50,481 nt of DNA from Burkholderiales bacterium (GCA_019747905.1 JAIEQG010000013.1:1-50481); one strand, 5' to 3'; numbered from the stretch's first letter, positions 34,025 through 43,159 are shown. Program-made: numbers and translations. The notes: generated by a model from the sequence alone, not told the origin.

Positions 34025-35307
34025 CAGTTGCTTGCGAGCGTCACCACGAACGTACTCCCGCCACCCTGCCGCGCTTCGTACCGCGCATCGCCCCCATGAC
34101 GCCGAGCGATCTGTCGCACCAGCGACAGACCCAGACCGACCCCGAAACCTGTTTCCGCCATGCCGCGCACGCGATAGAAGGGTTCGAAGATGCGCTCGTG
34201 CTCGGTCGACGGCACGCCCGGCCCGCGATCGGAGACGCGCAAGGTGATCGGGTCAGACCCTTCGAGGGTCGCTTCGATCGCGGTGTCGCCGCCATAGCGG
34301 CGGGCGTTCTCCAGCAGATTGCGCACGAGCCGGCGCAACAGACGGGGATCGCCGTGCATGACGGTGATGGGACCCGAGGCCTGAGCGCCGAACTCGGCGG
34401 CCTCTTCGACCACGAGCGCGAGCAGGTCGACCTCTTCGGTTTTCCCCGGCGCGGCGCCGGCGTCGAGCCGGCTCGCTTCGAGCAACTCGTCGATGAGGGC
34501 GTCGAGCTCGGCGACGTCGCGAGTGAGGCGTGCCTTCAGTTCGGGCCGCTCTTCGGCAGTGAGCAACTCGGCCGCCATGCGCATGCGGGCGAGCGGCGAG
34601 CGCAGTTCGTGCGATACGTTCGCGAGCAGCGACTTTTGCGTACCGACCAACTGCTCGATACGAGCGGCGGTTCGATTGAAGCTGGCCGCGAGTTCCGCTA
34701 CTTCGTCGTGGCCTTCGACGTCCACGCGTACCGTGAGGTCGCCGGCACCCAGAGCGTCCACGCGCGACTGCAATCGCTCCAGACGACCCGTGATCCGCCG
34801 CACGATGAAGAACGCGCCACCGGCCGAGGTGACCAGCAGCAGGCACAGCCCCGCCAGCAGGCCCGGACCCCGAGACCGCTTCGCGGGCCGAACCATCACC
34901 GTGCGGCCGTCGTCGAGTTTCAACGCCGTGGCCGGCCCGCCTGGAAGATGCACGAAGCCGCTGCCGTCGAGGTCGGGCGGTGGCGGCGGCAGCGGCGGCC
35001 CGGCATGAGCGAGCAGCACACCGCGAGGGTCGCGCACCGTAACCACGGCGGGAAAGCGAGCGGCGAGCCGATCGATGGCGGCCTGCATTTCCGCACGCGG
35101 TGCATCCGGTTTTGGCAGCGCATCGCCCACCAGCACCGCCATGCCTTCGAGCATGCGATGGTCCTTGCGGTCGTCGGGCAGGAGCCACCAGGCCGCGGCC
35201 ATGAGCGCGGCGAACAGCACGAGAATGCCGAGGAACGCGAGCCAGATCTGCAGGTATAGGCGGCGCACGAGTAGTCGGGTCAGTGGCGCCGGGCCGCCCC
35301 AAGCCAC
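34024..35307 (-). CDS. Two-component sensor histidine kinase (CpxA/RstB-like)
   Basis: Membrane sensor kinase, 427 aa. Two TM helices (about 18-40 and 150-175) bracket a periplasmic domain of about 110 residues. A HAMP linker (about 177-228) precedes the dimerisation helix with phospho-acceptor His near 231 (SHELRSPLARMR) and the ATPase domain with NLLENARRYGG, DRGPGVP and GVGLGLSLVRQI. All catalytic motifs are present. The start is GTG 35307 with a GGGGG about 7 bases before it; GTG 35268 is an alternative that places the first TM at the N-terminus. The response-regulator gene ends 54 bases upstream, with a GC-rich palindrome (CGCCCCCTCGGGGGGC) in between. Confidence 0.93.
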   Translation of the reverse strand: MAWGGPAPLTRLLVRRLYLQIWLAFLGILVLFAALMAAAWWLLPDDRKDHRMLEGMAVLVGDALPKPDAPRAEMQAAIDRLAARFPAVVTVRDPRGVLLAHAGPPLPPPPPDLDGSGFVHLPGGPATALKLDDGRTVMVRPAKRSRGPGLLAGLCLLLVTSAGGAFFIVRRITGRLERLQSRVDALGAGDLTVRVDVEGHDEVAELAASFNRTAARIEQLVGTQKSLLANVSHELRSPLARMRMAAELLTAEERPELKARLTRDVAELDALIDELLEASRLDAGAAPGKTEEVDLLALVVEEAAEFGAQASGPITVMHGDPRLLRRLVRNLLENARRYGGDTAIEATLEGSDPITLRVSDRGPGVPSTEHERIFEPFYRVRGMAETGFGVGLGLSLVRQIARRHGGDARYEARQGGGSTFVVTLASN

Positions 35308-35361
35308 TGACGCGCCCCCTCGGGGGGCAGCGACCGCAGGGAGCGTGGGGGTCGTTTCATG

Positions 35362-36051
35362 TTAGTGCTGCTCGCGGGCAAACACGTAACCGGCACCACG
35401 GACCGTGAGGATGCGCCGCGGACTCTTCGGATCGTCCTCGATCGCGGCACGGATACGCGAGATGTGCACATCGAGACTGCGGTCGAAGGCTTCGACGCCA
35501 TGACCGCGCAGGCGGTCCATCAAGGCGTCGCGCGAGAGCACGCGTCCCGCCTGGCTCGCGAGCACCCACAGCAGCTCGAACTGATGGCTCGTGAGGGTTC
35601 TCTCTTCACCATCGATACTGACCACGCGGGCATCGCGATCGATATCGAGGCGGCCGAAGCGCAGCACGTCCCGTGGACCGTTCGTGGTCCTGCCGCGACG
35701 CAGGATCGCTCGCAATCGGGCCAGCAGTTCGCGCGGTTCGAAGGGCTTCGGCAAGTAGTCGTCGGCGCCCAACTCGAGGCCGACGATGCGGTCCGCCGCG
35801 TCGCCGCGTGCGGTCAGCATGAGGATGGGCACGGCAGACTGCGCGCGGATGTCGCGACACACGTCGAAACCGTCACCGTCCGGCAGCATGACATCCAGAA
35901 CCACGGCGTCGAAGGCCTCGCGGCGTGCGCGCGCAAGGCCTTCGTTCGCCGTCCCGGCCTGTTCCACGCGGTAGCCCGCGCGGCCGAGGTACTCGGCCAC
36001 CATGGCTGCCAGCGCGCGATCATCCTCGATCAGGAGCAGGCTCGGACCCAT
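35362..36051 (-). CDS. OmpR-family response regulator
   Basis: A 229-aa response regulator. The receiver has acidic residues at Asp10 and Asp11, the phospho-acceptor Asp53 (VVLDVMLPDGDGF), the Thr/Ala of ILMLTARGD and Lys of LPKPFEP. The C-terminal winged helix has LTSHQFELLWVLASQAGRVLSRDAL in two conserved helices and ends RILTVRGAGYVF, the OmpR/PhoB type. The ATG at 36051 is 8 bases after the Spy-like gene stop and the sensor kinase follows, so the three form one transcriptional unit. It most likely regulates the Spy-like gene, as CpxR does for cpxP. Confidence 0.95.
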   Translation of the reverse strand: MGPSLLLIEDDRALAAMVAEYLGRAGYRVEQAGTANEGLARARREAFDAVVLDVMLPDGDGFDVCRDIRAQSAVPILMLTARGDAADRIVGLELGADDYLPKPFEPRELLARLRAILRRGRTTNGPRDVLRFGRLDIDRDARVVSIDGEERTLTSHQFELLWVLASQAGRVLSRDALMDRLRGHGVEAFDRSLDVHISRIRAAIEDDPKSPRRILTVRGAGYVFAREQH

Positions 36052-36059
36052 CGCACGCC

Positions 36060-36647
36060 TCAGGTGCGCGGCGGACGTTCGCCGGGACCGCGCGGACCGT
36101 GGCCGCCGGGGGGACCGAAGCCCATGGGGCCGCCGAAGCTGCGGGCGAGGTCGACCAGACCGCGGCGCTGTTCCGGGGTGAGCACGTCCGACACGTCGGC
36201 GAGCGCGGTGGTGATCCGCTGCGAGGCGCGTTCGGCCAGTTCCAGTTCGGCCTTGCGCAGGGCTTCGAGCTTCGTGCGATCCACCGTTTCGGCCGTCAGC
36301 GCTTCCAGCAGCGCGTCGCGATTGCCGTGGTGCGATTCACGCAGTCCCGACAGATCGATCACCGTGGCACTTACGATCTCTTTCACCTTGACCTTCTGTT
36401 CGTCGGTCGCCTTGACCTTGGTGAGCATCCAGTCGGTGGCGAAGTCCACGCGCTGGCGCATGGCTTCCGGTCCCATCGATCCATGGTGGCGGCCGGCACA
36501 GCGTTTGAAGACACCGGGCCCGTCATGGGCGTAAGCGGCAAAGCCGGCGGTGCCGGCGAGTAATGCACCGGCCAGGCCGCCGGTCAGCAGACCGGCGAGG
36601 AAGCGGCGCTTGGGTTTGGCGTTCGGAACGGGCTTGTTCGATTCCAT
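36060..36647 (-). CDS. Spy/CpxP-like periplasmic protein
   Basis: A 195-aa exported protein with a basic N-terminus and hydrophobic segment (RRFLAGLLTGGLAGALLAG, about residues 14-33) and a helical, charged mature part rich in Lys, Glu and Ala. The LTPEQR motif is the LTxxQ signature of the Spy/CpxP family, which are chaperones or feedback regulators of envelope-stress two-component systems. The tail is rich in Gly and Pro. The start ATG 36647 follows GGAGACAGTTGTC. It precedes a response regulator by 8 bases, so it is the first gene of a Cpx-like set. A Spy-type fold with His and Met could also bind metal, but that is not shown. Confidence 0.85.
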   Translation of the reverse strand: MESNKPVPNAKPKRRFLAGLLTGGLAGALLAGTAGFAAYAHDGPGVFKRCAGRHHGSMGPEAMRQRVDFATDWMLTKVKATDEQKVKVKEIVSATVIDLSGLRESHHGNRDALLEALTAETVDRTKLEALRKAELELAERASQRITTALADVSDVLTPEQRRGLVDLARSFGGPMGFGPPGGHGPRGPGERPPRT

Positions 36648-36675
36648 GACAACTGTCTCCTTGACGTTTGCGCGC

Positions 36676-36690
36676 GGTGCACCGTGCACC
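36676..36690. promoter_or_regulatory. Perfect 7-bp inverted repeat upstream of the Spy-like gene
   Basis: GGTGCAC-C-GTGCACC at 36676-36690, in the 29-base to 43-base region before the Spy-like ATG. It could be an operator or a short RNA stem; I have no direct evidence of which. Confidence 0.4.
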
Positions 36691-36740
36691 GGCGACGTTG
36701 CCATGATGTCGATCGCGACTTTCCGCCCTGTGTGCCGTTT

Positions 36741-36755
36741 GTAAAGAAATGCAAA
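36741..36755. promoter_or_regulatory. CpxR-like direct repeat box upstream of the Spy-like gene
   Basis: GTAAA-GAAAT-GCAAA, plus strand, matching the GTAAA-N5-GTAAA pattern of CpxR boxes with one change. It lies about 94 bases before the Spy-like ATG and 11 bases after the end of gltS. With a CpxR-like regulator in the same operon, autoregulation is a reasonable inference. Confidence 0.55.
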
Positions 36756-36765
36756 GACGACGGCT

Positions 36766-37983
36766 TCAGGGTGCCGGAGCGAACAGAGGGAGTGCGAGGA
36801 ACGCCTTGATGATGAGTGCATTGGCGAGATCGACGAAGATCGAACCGCACAGCGTGATGAGCAAAAAGGCCTTCGGCGACGGACCATAGCGCGAAGCGAG
36901 CTGCTCCATGGTGGCCATGGCCACCGGCATCGAACTCAAGCCGAAACCGAGGAAGCCGCCTGCAGTCACGGCCGCGTCGTAGTCGCGCCCCAGCCAGCGA
37001 AAGAGCAGGAAGACCGCCACCAGGCACGAAAGCGTGATCTGGACGACAGCGTTGATGACCAGCGGCCAGAGGGTATTGCTCACCGTCCACAGCCGCAGGC
37101 TCATCAGGCTCAGGACGAGGAAGACCTGCAGCGCCACTTCGCCGGCGTGTTCGATCGCTTCGAGGTCGAACGGTCGGCGGAAGGCGTCGAGGGTATTGCC
37201 AAGCAGCACGCCGGCCAGCATCGCCGTGAGGAAGCCCGGCAGCACGAAATCGCGTGCGCGGGCCCACTCGTTGGCGAGTTGACCGAGCACCACGGACAGG
37301 CCGATGGCGAGCAACGCAGCGACCACCTGCTCGACGGTGGCCGCGCGCGGCCGGGCTTCGCCCGTGTCCGCCATCCAGGGCACCTGGCCCGGTTGCGCGG
37401 TCCCGCCGAGCTTGTGCTTGACCACGAGGTAGCCCGCGACGGGTCCGGACACGAGTGCGCCCGTGACCACAGCGATGGTCGCGGCCGCGATGCCGATCTC
37501 GGGCGCCTGCACCAACCCGAAATGATCGTGGGCTTCCTGGGCCCAGGCCATCGCGGTGCCGGGCCCACCGACGAACGAGGCGCTGCCCATCAGCAGGCCA
37601 TAGAAGGGGTGCTCGCCGAACGCGCCCACCACCAGCAACCCCGCGGCGTTCTGCACCAGCAGCAGCACCACGACGGCGACGCACAGATACGCGAGTGGAA
37701 GACCGCCGCGCTTGAGTGCTGCCAGGCGCGACGCGAGGCCGATCGTGGCGAAGAAGAACAAGAGCAGCACATCGCGCAGTTCGCGCGCGAACTTCACCTC
37801 GATATCGAAGCCGAGATAGAGACACAAAGTGCCGGCGGCGACGATGAGCCCGCCGATGACCGGCGCCGGAATGTTGAGGCGCTGGATCGTCGCGAAGCGG
37901 CGGTAGATGCGGATGCCGGCGACCAGTGCGACCAGGCCGACCAGCAGGGTGACGATCTCGGAGGGGTTGAGTGTGGTGAGCAT
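36766..37983 (-). CDS. gltS: Sodium/glutamate symporter GltS
   Basis: Inner-membrane Na-coupled glutamate importer. From ATG 37983 it is 405 aa, the family size, with about 10-12 hydrophobic segments. Conserved stretches are RRFATIQRLNIPAPVIGGL, the GSASFVGGPGTAMAWAQEA block near residue 140, and GGFLGFGLSSMPVAMATMEQL near 340, the two GxSxxxG-type regions that form the ion and substrate sites. It is the first gene on the minus strand here; the Spy-like gene begins 118 bases downstream. The gene stands apart from the two-component set, although both may be coexpressed. Confidence 0.92.
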   Translation of the reverse strand: MLTTLNPSEIVTLLVGLVALVAGIRIYRRFATIQRLNIPAPVIGGLIVAAGTLCLYLGFDIEVKFARELRDVLLLFFFATIGLASRLAALKRGGLPLAYLCVAVVVLLLVQNAAGLLVVGAFGEHPFYGLLMGSASFVGGPGTAMAWAQEAHDHFGLVQAPEIGIAAATIAVVTGALVSGPVAGYLVVKHKLGGTAQPGQVPWMADTGEARPRAATVEQVVAALLAIGLSVVLGQLANEWARARDFVLPGFLTAMLAGVLLGNTLDAFRRPFDLEAIEHAGEVALQVFLVLSLMSLRLWTVSNTLWPLVINAVVQITLSCLVAVFLLFRWLGRDYDAAVTAGGFLGFGLSSMPVAMATMEQLASRYGPSPKAFLLITLCGSIFVDLANALIIKAFLALPLFAPAP

Positions 37984-38006
37984 GAGGCGGGGGCCTGCCA
38001 ACGGGC

Positions 38007-38084
38007 CTCAGCCCTCGCCGGGCCGTCCCAAGAGGGCTGGCCCCCTTGGGGGGAGAGGCCGAAAGGCCCGTCGGGGGGCGTACC
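38007..38084. other. GC-rich palindromic gap between gltS and the lipocalin-like gene
   Basis: Contains GGCCCCCTTGGGGGG-type palindromic runs, for example GGCCGAAAGGCC near 38059. No gene seen. The sequence may serve as a terminator for the AttEFGH-like genes to its right, which read leftward. Confidence 0.35.
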
Positions 38085-39152
38085 CTACAGTTTCAGGGGT
38101 TGGCCGTAGCCGGTCAATTCGAGATAGCCTCGGCCGAGGGGTCTGCCGTCTGCCCGGGCGCGCATCGCGCCTTCCCAATAGATGGTGCCGACGCTCGTGC
38201 GCGCATCGAGTTCCTGGTCGTCCATCAAGGGGTCGAGATCGAAGGTGAGGTCTCGAGTCCGCACGCGCATCGCGACCGGATAGGTGATGCTGGTGCGCGG
38301 GCTGCGCCACGTGCGCAAGGGCTCGAACCGGACTTCCTGCGGCGACAGCACGCGGACCGATCCGCGCGCGTCGCGATGGCTGCCGCCGGCCCAGAGCACA
38401 CCACCGTCGCGCAGGCGGATGCGAAACGCCATCAATGCACCGCCGTCGTCGAGATTGAGACCTACCCAGTCCCAGCCTGCCGCTGCGGTGGCCAGGTATG
38501 CGCTCGACCATTCGTGATCGAGCCACGCGGTGCCGCGGACCGGGACAGATGTGCCGTCGATGACGATCGTGCCCTCCGTGGTGAGGTGCGGGCGGCTGTA
38601 GTAGAAGCTCGCCTGCGCCGGCAGTGGACCCTTGCGACTGACCCCTCGATCGCCTTGCAGCACGAGCGGTTGCGTGGCGGTGAACGTCAGGTCGATCTCG
38701 AACGTGTTGGCCGCGATCCGGGTGCGATACCGCTCGCCTTCTAGCACCAGCCGCCAGTCGTCGATGTGCACATCGGTAGTCTCGGTCGATGCCGCGGCCA
38801 GCCCGAGTCCGGCGCGTGCCGCGCGCTGGTCGTGACGCAGCTTGCCGTGCGCAGGCTCGGCGATAGCCGCGTGCGCGAACAACAACTGCATCGGGGCAAA
38901 ACGGCTGGGGTTGCCTTCCTGCAATCCGGGTCGATTGCGAAAGAACGTGATCTGGATGCCGAAGTCACGCCCCCGCGCATCGCGCACCTGGCCGGTGATG
39001 TACCACCATTCGGTGCGGAAATCCGGATGGGCGCCATGGTCGCGGGGAAAGCGGATCAACGTGCCGCTGCTTACCTCGGGATAGTCGGTGCCGCCGCGAG
39101 CCGGGCCGGCCGCGGTCACCGCCGCCAGCAACAGGAAGCCCCTGCGCTTCAC
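38085..39152 (-). CDS. AttH-like lipocalin/carotenoid 1,2-hydratase-type exported protein
   Basis: A 355-aa protein with a secretion signal at the N-terminus (KRRGFLLLAAVTAAGPARGG). The mature part has two lipocalin-like repeats with the CrtC/AttH signatures TEWWYITGQVRD, FFRNRPG, GTAWLDHEWSS and GWDWVGLNLDDGGALMAFR. In AttEFGH systems this is the AttH component, possibly a hydratase or lipid-binding protein. Its GTG start 39152 overlaps the permease stop (GTGA), so it is coupled to the ABC permease and ATPase genes. Its ligand is unknown. Confidence 0.85.
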   Translation of the reverse strand: MKRRGFLLLAAVTAAGPARGGTDYPEVSSGTLIRFPRDHGAHPDFRTEWWYITGQVRDARGRDFGIQITFFRNRPGLQEGNPSRFAPMQLLFAHAAIAEPAHGKLRHDQRAARAGLGLAAASTETTDVHIDDWRLVLEGERYRTRIAANTFEIDLTFTATQPLVLQGDRGVSRKGPLPAQASFYYSRPHLTTEGTIVIDGTSVPVRGTAWLDHEWSSAYLATAAAGWDWVGLNLDDGGALMAFRIRLRDGGVLWAGGSHRDARGSVRVLSPQEVRFEPLRTWRSPRTSITYPVAMRVRTRDLTFDLDPLMDDQELDARTSVGTIYWEGAMRARADGRPLGRGYLELTGYGQPLKL

Positions 39153-41638
39153 CAGTCTTCCTTCACCGCGCGCACGGCATCGCCCGTCATCGCCTGCCGG
39201 CCCGCGAGCCTGGCGGTCACCGTCGCGAGCGCCAGCATCACCACGAAGAAGAGCGCCAGACCGGCGAGGGGCACATGCATCTGCATGCCCCAATGAAACG
39301 ATTGCCGGTTCACGACGTGGATCAGGATGAAGCTCATCGCGAAGCCGAGGACGCCGCCGATGATCAGGCCCACGGCGGCGACGATGAAGCCCTCGGTGGC
39401 GAGCATCCGAGCGATCTGACCGCGCGTGACGCCGATGTGGCGCAGCATGCCGAACTCGCGCCGGCGCGCGAGCACCTGGCTGCCGATGGCGCTGGAAAGT
39501 CCCACCAGGCCGATGAGAATCGCTGCGGCTTCGAGCGCGTAGGTGACGGTGAAGGTGCGATCGAAGATGGACAGCGACAGCGCCCGGATCTCACCCGGTG
39601 TCGCGAACTCGATCGCCTCGGCGCCGAAGCGGGTCTCGATGGCTTGCATCACGTCGGCCGTCGCAGCACCGGGTGCCAGCCAGATCCCCGCATCGTTGGC
39701 GCTGTGATCGTCCGACAGCGCGATGTAGGTGGCCCGATCGATCAGCACCGCGCCGTTCTGCCGGGCGTAGTCGCGCCAGATGCCGGCCACGATGAACTCG
39801 TGCATCCGCCCGTTCAGCGGGATCGCGATGCGCCTGCCCGGCGCGCTGCCGTAGAGCGCGGCCGCGGGTTCGCTCAGCCACGCTCTCGGTAGCGATCCGT
39901 TGGTGGTTGCGATCGCTCCGACCAGCGGCAGGCGGCGTTCGGCGTCGGCATCGACGGCGTCCCGGGCGAGCAGCGTGACGCGCGGTCGCGCCGGGTCGAG
40001 CAGCACCTGCTGCCAACGCAGGAACTCGAGGCGTGCGATGCCGGGCACGGCATGGATGCGCGACTGATCTGCCTCGGTGAAGAAGGCGCTGTCACCCCCG
40101 CTGCTCGCGCGCAGGTAGAGGTCCGCCGGCAGTATCCCTTCGAGCCAGGCGTCCACGGACGTGCGAAACGAACTCACCATCACCGCCATGGATACCGCCA
40201 GGCTGACGGCCGCGACGATGGCGGCGAGGCTCAATGCGGCCTGGGCGGGACGGGCCCGCAACTGCTCGATGGCCAGGGTGACGGCCAGGTGCCGTGCGCG
40301 CGGGATGCGAGCGAGCAGGAATGCCGTAAGGGCAGGCAGTGCCAGGATCGTGCCCATCAGCAGGGCAGCGATCGCGAGGTACCCGAACACGGGCAGGTCG
40401 TCGATCGGGGGCAGGTTCGCTGCGATGGCGCCGGCCACCAGGCACGCGATGCCGGTCCAGGGGAGACGCAGCGCGGCGAAGGCGCGCTGGTCGTCGCCGC
40501 TCTTCAACGCCACGGCGGGTGCCGCACGTGCCGCTTCGAGTGCGGGGCCGAGGCTGCCGCCGAGTGCTGCTGCGAGACCCAGCAATCCGAACGTCAGCGC
40601 GGCTGTCGGATTGACCCGGAGATGCGGCGCGACCCCCTGGAAATAGCCCGCACCGAGATCGGCTCCGACGATCTCCATGGCGATGCGGGCCAAGGCCAAT
40701 CCACCGGCAAGCCCGAGCACGGCGCCGACGACGCCCAGTATCAATCCCTCGGCGATCAACAGACCGGCAATCTGACTACGCGTATGCCCGAGTACGCGCA
40801 GCAACGCGATCTGGGCGCGCCGCTGCGCGACCGAGAGCGCCTGGGTCGAGAACACCAGCAGTCCACCCGTGAACAGTGCCACCAGTGCGAGCACGTCGAG
40901 GTTCACGCGATAGGCGCGCGTCATCCGGTCGGTGGCGGAACCCGCATCCCGCGGTCGCTCCGCCGTCATGCCCGGCGGCAGGTCGAGGGTCGCGATGAAG
41001 CGATCCGTGTCGACGCCGGCGGCCAGCCGCAGATCCACGCGCGAGATACGGCCGACCCGATCGAACAATGCCTGGGCGGCGGCGATGTCCATGACAGCCA
41101 CTCGCCCGAGTGTGTCGTCCGTGGTGAGAGTGCCGGCCACGCGCAGGGTGTGCTGCGCCAGTCCGCTTTGCACCGTGAGCGAATCACCTTGCCGGATGCC
41201 GAGCCATTCCATGGCGGCCGGAGACAGGAACACCGTGTCCGCGCGCAACGAGTCGAGCAGGTTCGCACCTTCGACGAACAATGCGGGTTGCAGACGTCCG
41301 GCGCGGAAGACGTCGAGCCCGATGGTGCGCAGCGGTTCGTCGCGCCCGGGCAGCTTGGCGTCCACTTCGAGCGCCGGGCTCGCGAGCGCGACGCCAACGC
41401 GTTGGGCGAGGTCGGCGTACACCGCTTCGTCGAATCCGCTGCGGGCACCGCGTATCGTGAGGTCGGCCTTGCCGGCCAAGGTCTGCGCTGCACGGGTGAA
41501 CTCGCCGATGGCCGAGCCGTTGATCAACTGCACGGCGAACCCGAGTGCCACGCCCATGGCGATCGCCAGGACGCAGAGCAGCGACCGGCCCGGATGCTGG
41601 AGGATCGGACCGGTGACCAGGCGCCAGGTCATGCGCAT
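39149..41638 (-). CDS. Large FtsX-type ABC transporter permease
   Basis: An 829-aa permease with two FtsX domains, of the kind paired with lipoprotein- or lipid-extracting ABC systems. Hydrophobic helices occur near residues 17-40, 255-400 (several), 430-500 and 700-810; the loops between are large periplasmic domains. TRAYRNLD-like and RRAQIALLRVLGHTRSQIAGLL segments match MacB/FtsX. No MacB-core ATPase domain is present; the ATPase is the separate gene upstream by 27 bases. The combination with a LolD-type ATPase and AttH-like protein suggests an AttEFGH-like exporter. The first ATG is 41638, with another two codons later. Confidence 0.87.
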   Translation of the reverse strand: MRMTWRLVTGPILQHPGRSLLCVLAIAMGVALGFAVQLINGSAIGEFTRAAQTLAGKADLTIRGARSGFDEAVYADLAQRVGVALASPALEVDAKLPGRDEPLRTIGLDVFRAGRLQPALFVEGANLLDSLRADTVFLSPAAMEWLGIRQGDSLTVQSGLAQHTLRVAGTLTTDDTLGRVAVMDIAAAQALFDRVGRISRVDLRLAAGVDTDRFIATLDLPPGMTAERPRDAGSATDRMTRAYRVNLDVLALVALFTGGLLVFSTQALSVAQRRAQIALLRVLGHTRSQIAGLLIAEGLILGVVGAVLGLAGGLALARIAMEIVGADLGAGYFQGVAPHLRVNPTAALTFGLLGLAAALGGSLGPALEAARAAPAVALKSGDDQRAFAALRLPWTGIACLVAGAIAANLPPIDDLPVFGYLAIAALLMGTILALPALTAFLLARIPRARHLAVTLAIEQLRARPAQAALSLAAIVAAVSLAVSMAVMVSSFRTSVDAWLEGILPADLYLRASSGGDSAFFTEADQSRIHAVPGIARLEFLRWQQVLLDPARPRVTLLARDAVDADAERRLPLVGAIATTNGSLPRAWLSEPAAALYGSAPGRRIAIPLNGRMHEFIVAGIWRDYARQNGAVLIDRATYIALSDDHSANDAGIWLAPGAATADVMQAIETRFGAEAIEFATPGEIRALSLSIFDRTFTVTYALEAAAILIGLVGLSSAIGSQVLARRREFGMLRHIGVTRGQIARMLATEGFIVAAVGLIIGGVLGFAMSFILIHVVNRQSFHWGMQMHVPLAGLALFFVVMLALATVTARLAGRQAMTGDAVRAVKEDW

Positions 41639-41665
41639 GGCACAGCCCTTGGGGGGGAAGTCATC

Positions 41666-42328
41666 TCAGCCGGTGAATCCGGTGGCGGTCAGTCGCAGCA
41701 CGCGATCGGCGGTGGCCGCGGCGCGGTCCGAATGGGTCACCAGAATGGCGGCGGCGCCGCGGCTCTTGACGCTCTCCCGCAGCAGTCCGAGAACCTGTGC
41801 GGCGTTGTCGGGGTCGAGATTGCCGGTGGGTTCATCGGCCAGCACGAGCGCCGGTTCGTGGATCAGGGCGCGAGCGATCGCGACGCGCTGCAGTTCCCCA
41901 CCCGACAGTTCGCGCGGCACACTGGCCCCGCGGCCACCCAGGCCCACGGCATCGAGCATCGCAGCCACGCGGCGCTGGCGGTCTGCCGCGGGCACGTCCA
42001 GCAAGGCGAGCGGCAGTTCGACGTTGCGGGCGATGTCGAGGTACGGCAGCACATGAAAGGCCTGGAAGACGAAGCCGATCTTCTCGCGGCGCAGACGGGT
42101 GCGCGCATCGTCGTCCAGGCCTGCGAGCGCGACACCACCCAGTTCGATCGAGCCCGAGTCCGGAGCGTCGAGACCCGCGATCAGGTTGAGCAGCGTGGAC
42201 TTGCCGACACCCGACTCGCCCATGATCGCGACGTACTCGCCGGCCTGCAGCTCCAGGCTGACGTCGTGCAGGACATCGCGCGAGCGTGGGCCGGGGTAGG
42301 ACTTCGACAGGTGGCGGACGGACAGCAC
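41666..42328 (-). CDS. ABC transporter ATP-binding protein, LolD type
   Basis: A 220-aa ATPase of the lipoprotein-release/MacB branch. Walker A is GESGVGKS (near residue 39), the signature LSGGELQRVAIARAL, Walker B LVLADEPTGNLD and the H-loop VTHSD are all intact. LolD-like proteins energise FtsX-type permeases for lipoprotein or lipid movement. The start is GTG 42328. It lies 27 bases before the permease and belongs to the same operon. The MBL-fold gene 31 bases upstream may be cotranscribed. Confidence 0.9.
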   Translation of the reverse strand: MLSVRHLSKSYPGPRSRDVLHDVSLELQAGEYVAIMGESGVGKSTLLNLIAGLDAPDSGSIELGGVALAGLDDDARTRLRREKIGFVFQAFHVLPYLDIARNVELPLALLDVPAADRQRRVAAMLDAVGLGGRGASVPRELSGGELQRVAIARALIHEPALVLADEPTGNLDPDNAAQVLGLLRESVKSRGAAAILVTHSDRAAATADRVLRLTATGFTG

Positions 42329-42359
42329 CGGCGGAGCATACCCTCAGGCCGCGGGAACC

Positions 42360-43115
42360 TCAGTCGCCGGGGCACCCTGGCCGGCGTTTGCCGGCCACGT
42401 ATTCGTCGATCAATGCGCGGTAACGATCGCGCCCGAAGCTGTCGAAGTGACCGCCATGCACCACCTCGACCGGCAACTCGCGCAAGTGCTGCATGGTGTC
42501 GAGGTAAGTCGGAACGTGCGAGTGGTAGGCATCGTCGACCAGCGGGCCGTCGTACACCGCATCGCCCGAGAACAGAATGCCGGTCGCTTTCTCCCACAGT
42601 GCGATGGAACCGGGCGAGTGGCCGGGCACATGCATGACCTGGAACACGCGGTCGCCGAGATCGATGACATCGCCGGCGGCCACGAGGCGTGTCGCAGGAG
42701 CGGGGCGTACCCGATAGTTGCTCTGCTCGTACCCGTCCGGGGGCAGTCGTTCGAACATCTCGACCACCGCGTAGCGATCGGCGAGATTCCAGTCGCCGCG
42801 CGGCTCGGCGAGGATGTGGGCCTCAGCGGCATGGCACAGGCGGTGAGCGAACTCGTGATGATTGCCCACGTGATCGAAGTGCGCGTGGCTCGCAATCGCG
42901 AGCACCTCACGGTCCGCGAGCCACGGCACCTGGCCGCGCAGGCTCACCACGCCCATGCCGCTGTCGAGCAGCAGGTCACGATCCCGTCCGCGCACGTGCC
43001 AGATGTTGCAGCGGTAGAACGGGTCGATGTAGTGCTCGTCGATGTGGGTGATGCCGTAGGCGAGCGGGCGTACGCGATACCAGTCGTTTGCGTCGGCGCG
43101 TGGGCGGGTGGTCAT
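42360..43115 (-). CDS. MBL-fold metallohydrolase
   Basis: A 251-aa metallo-beta-lactamase-fold hydrolase of unknown substrate. The metal motif reads SHAHFDHVGN (HxHxDH near residue 77), followed by VMHVPGHSPGSIAL, LFSGDAVYDGPLVDD with the bridging Asp, and a final VVHGGHFDSFG. It lacks a signal peptide, so it is probably cytoplasmic. Family members include glyoxalase II, lactonases, RNases and sulfur dioxygenases; none is indicated. ATG at 43115. It precedes the LolD-type ATPase by 31 bases and may share the operon. Confidence 0.88.
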   Translation of the reverse strand: MTTRPRADANDWYRVRPLAYGITHIDEHYIDPFYRCNIWHVRGRDRDLLLDSGMGVVSLRGQVPWLADREVLAIASHAHFDHVGNHHEFAHRLCHAAEAHILAEPRGDWNLADRYAVVEMFERLPPDGYEQSNYRVRPAPATRLVAAGDVIDLGDRVFQVMHVPGHSPGSIALWEKATGILFSGDAVYDGPLVDDAYHSHVPTYLDTMQHLRELPVEVVHGGHFDSFGRDRYRALIDEYVAGKRRPGCPGD

Positions 43116-43159
43116 GTCCCCGCCGTCTGATGTTGAACCGGCGAACCAGGTATGCCTTG

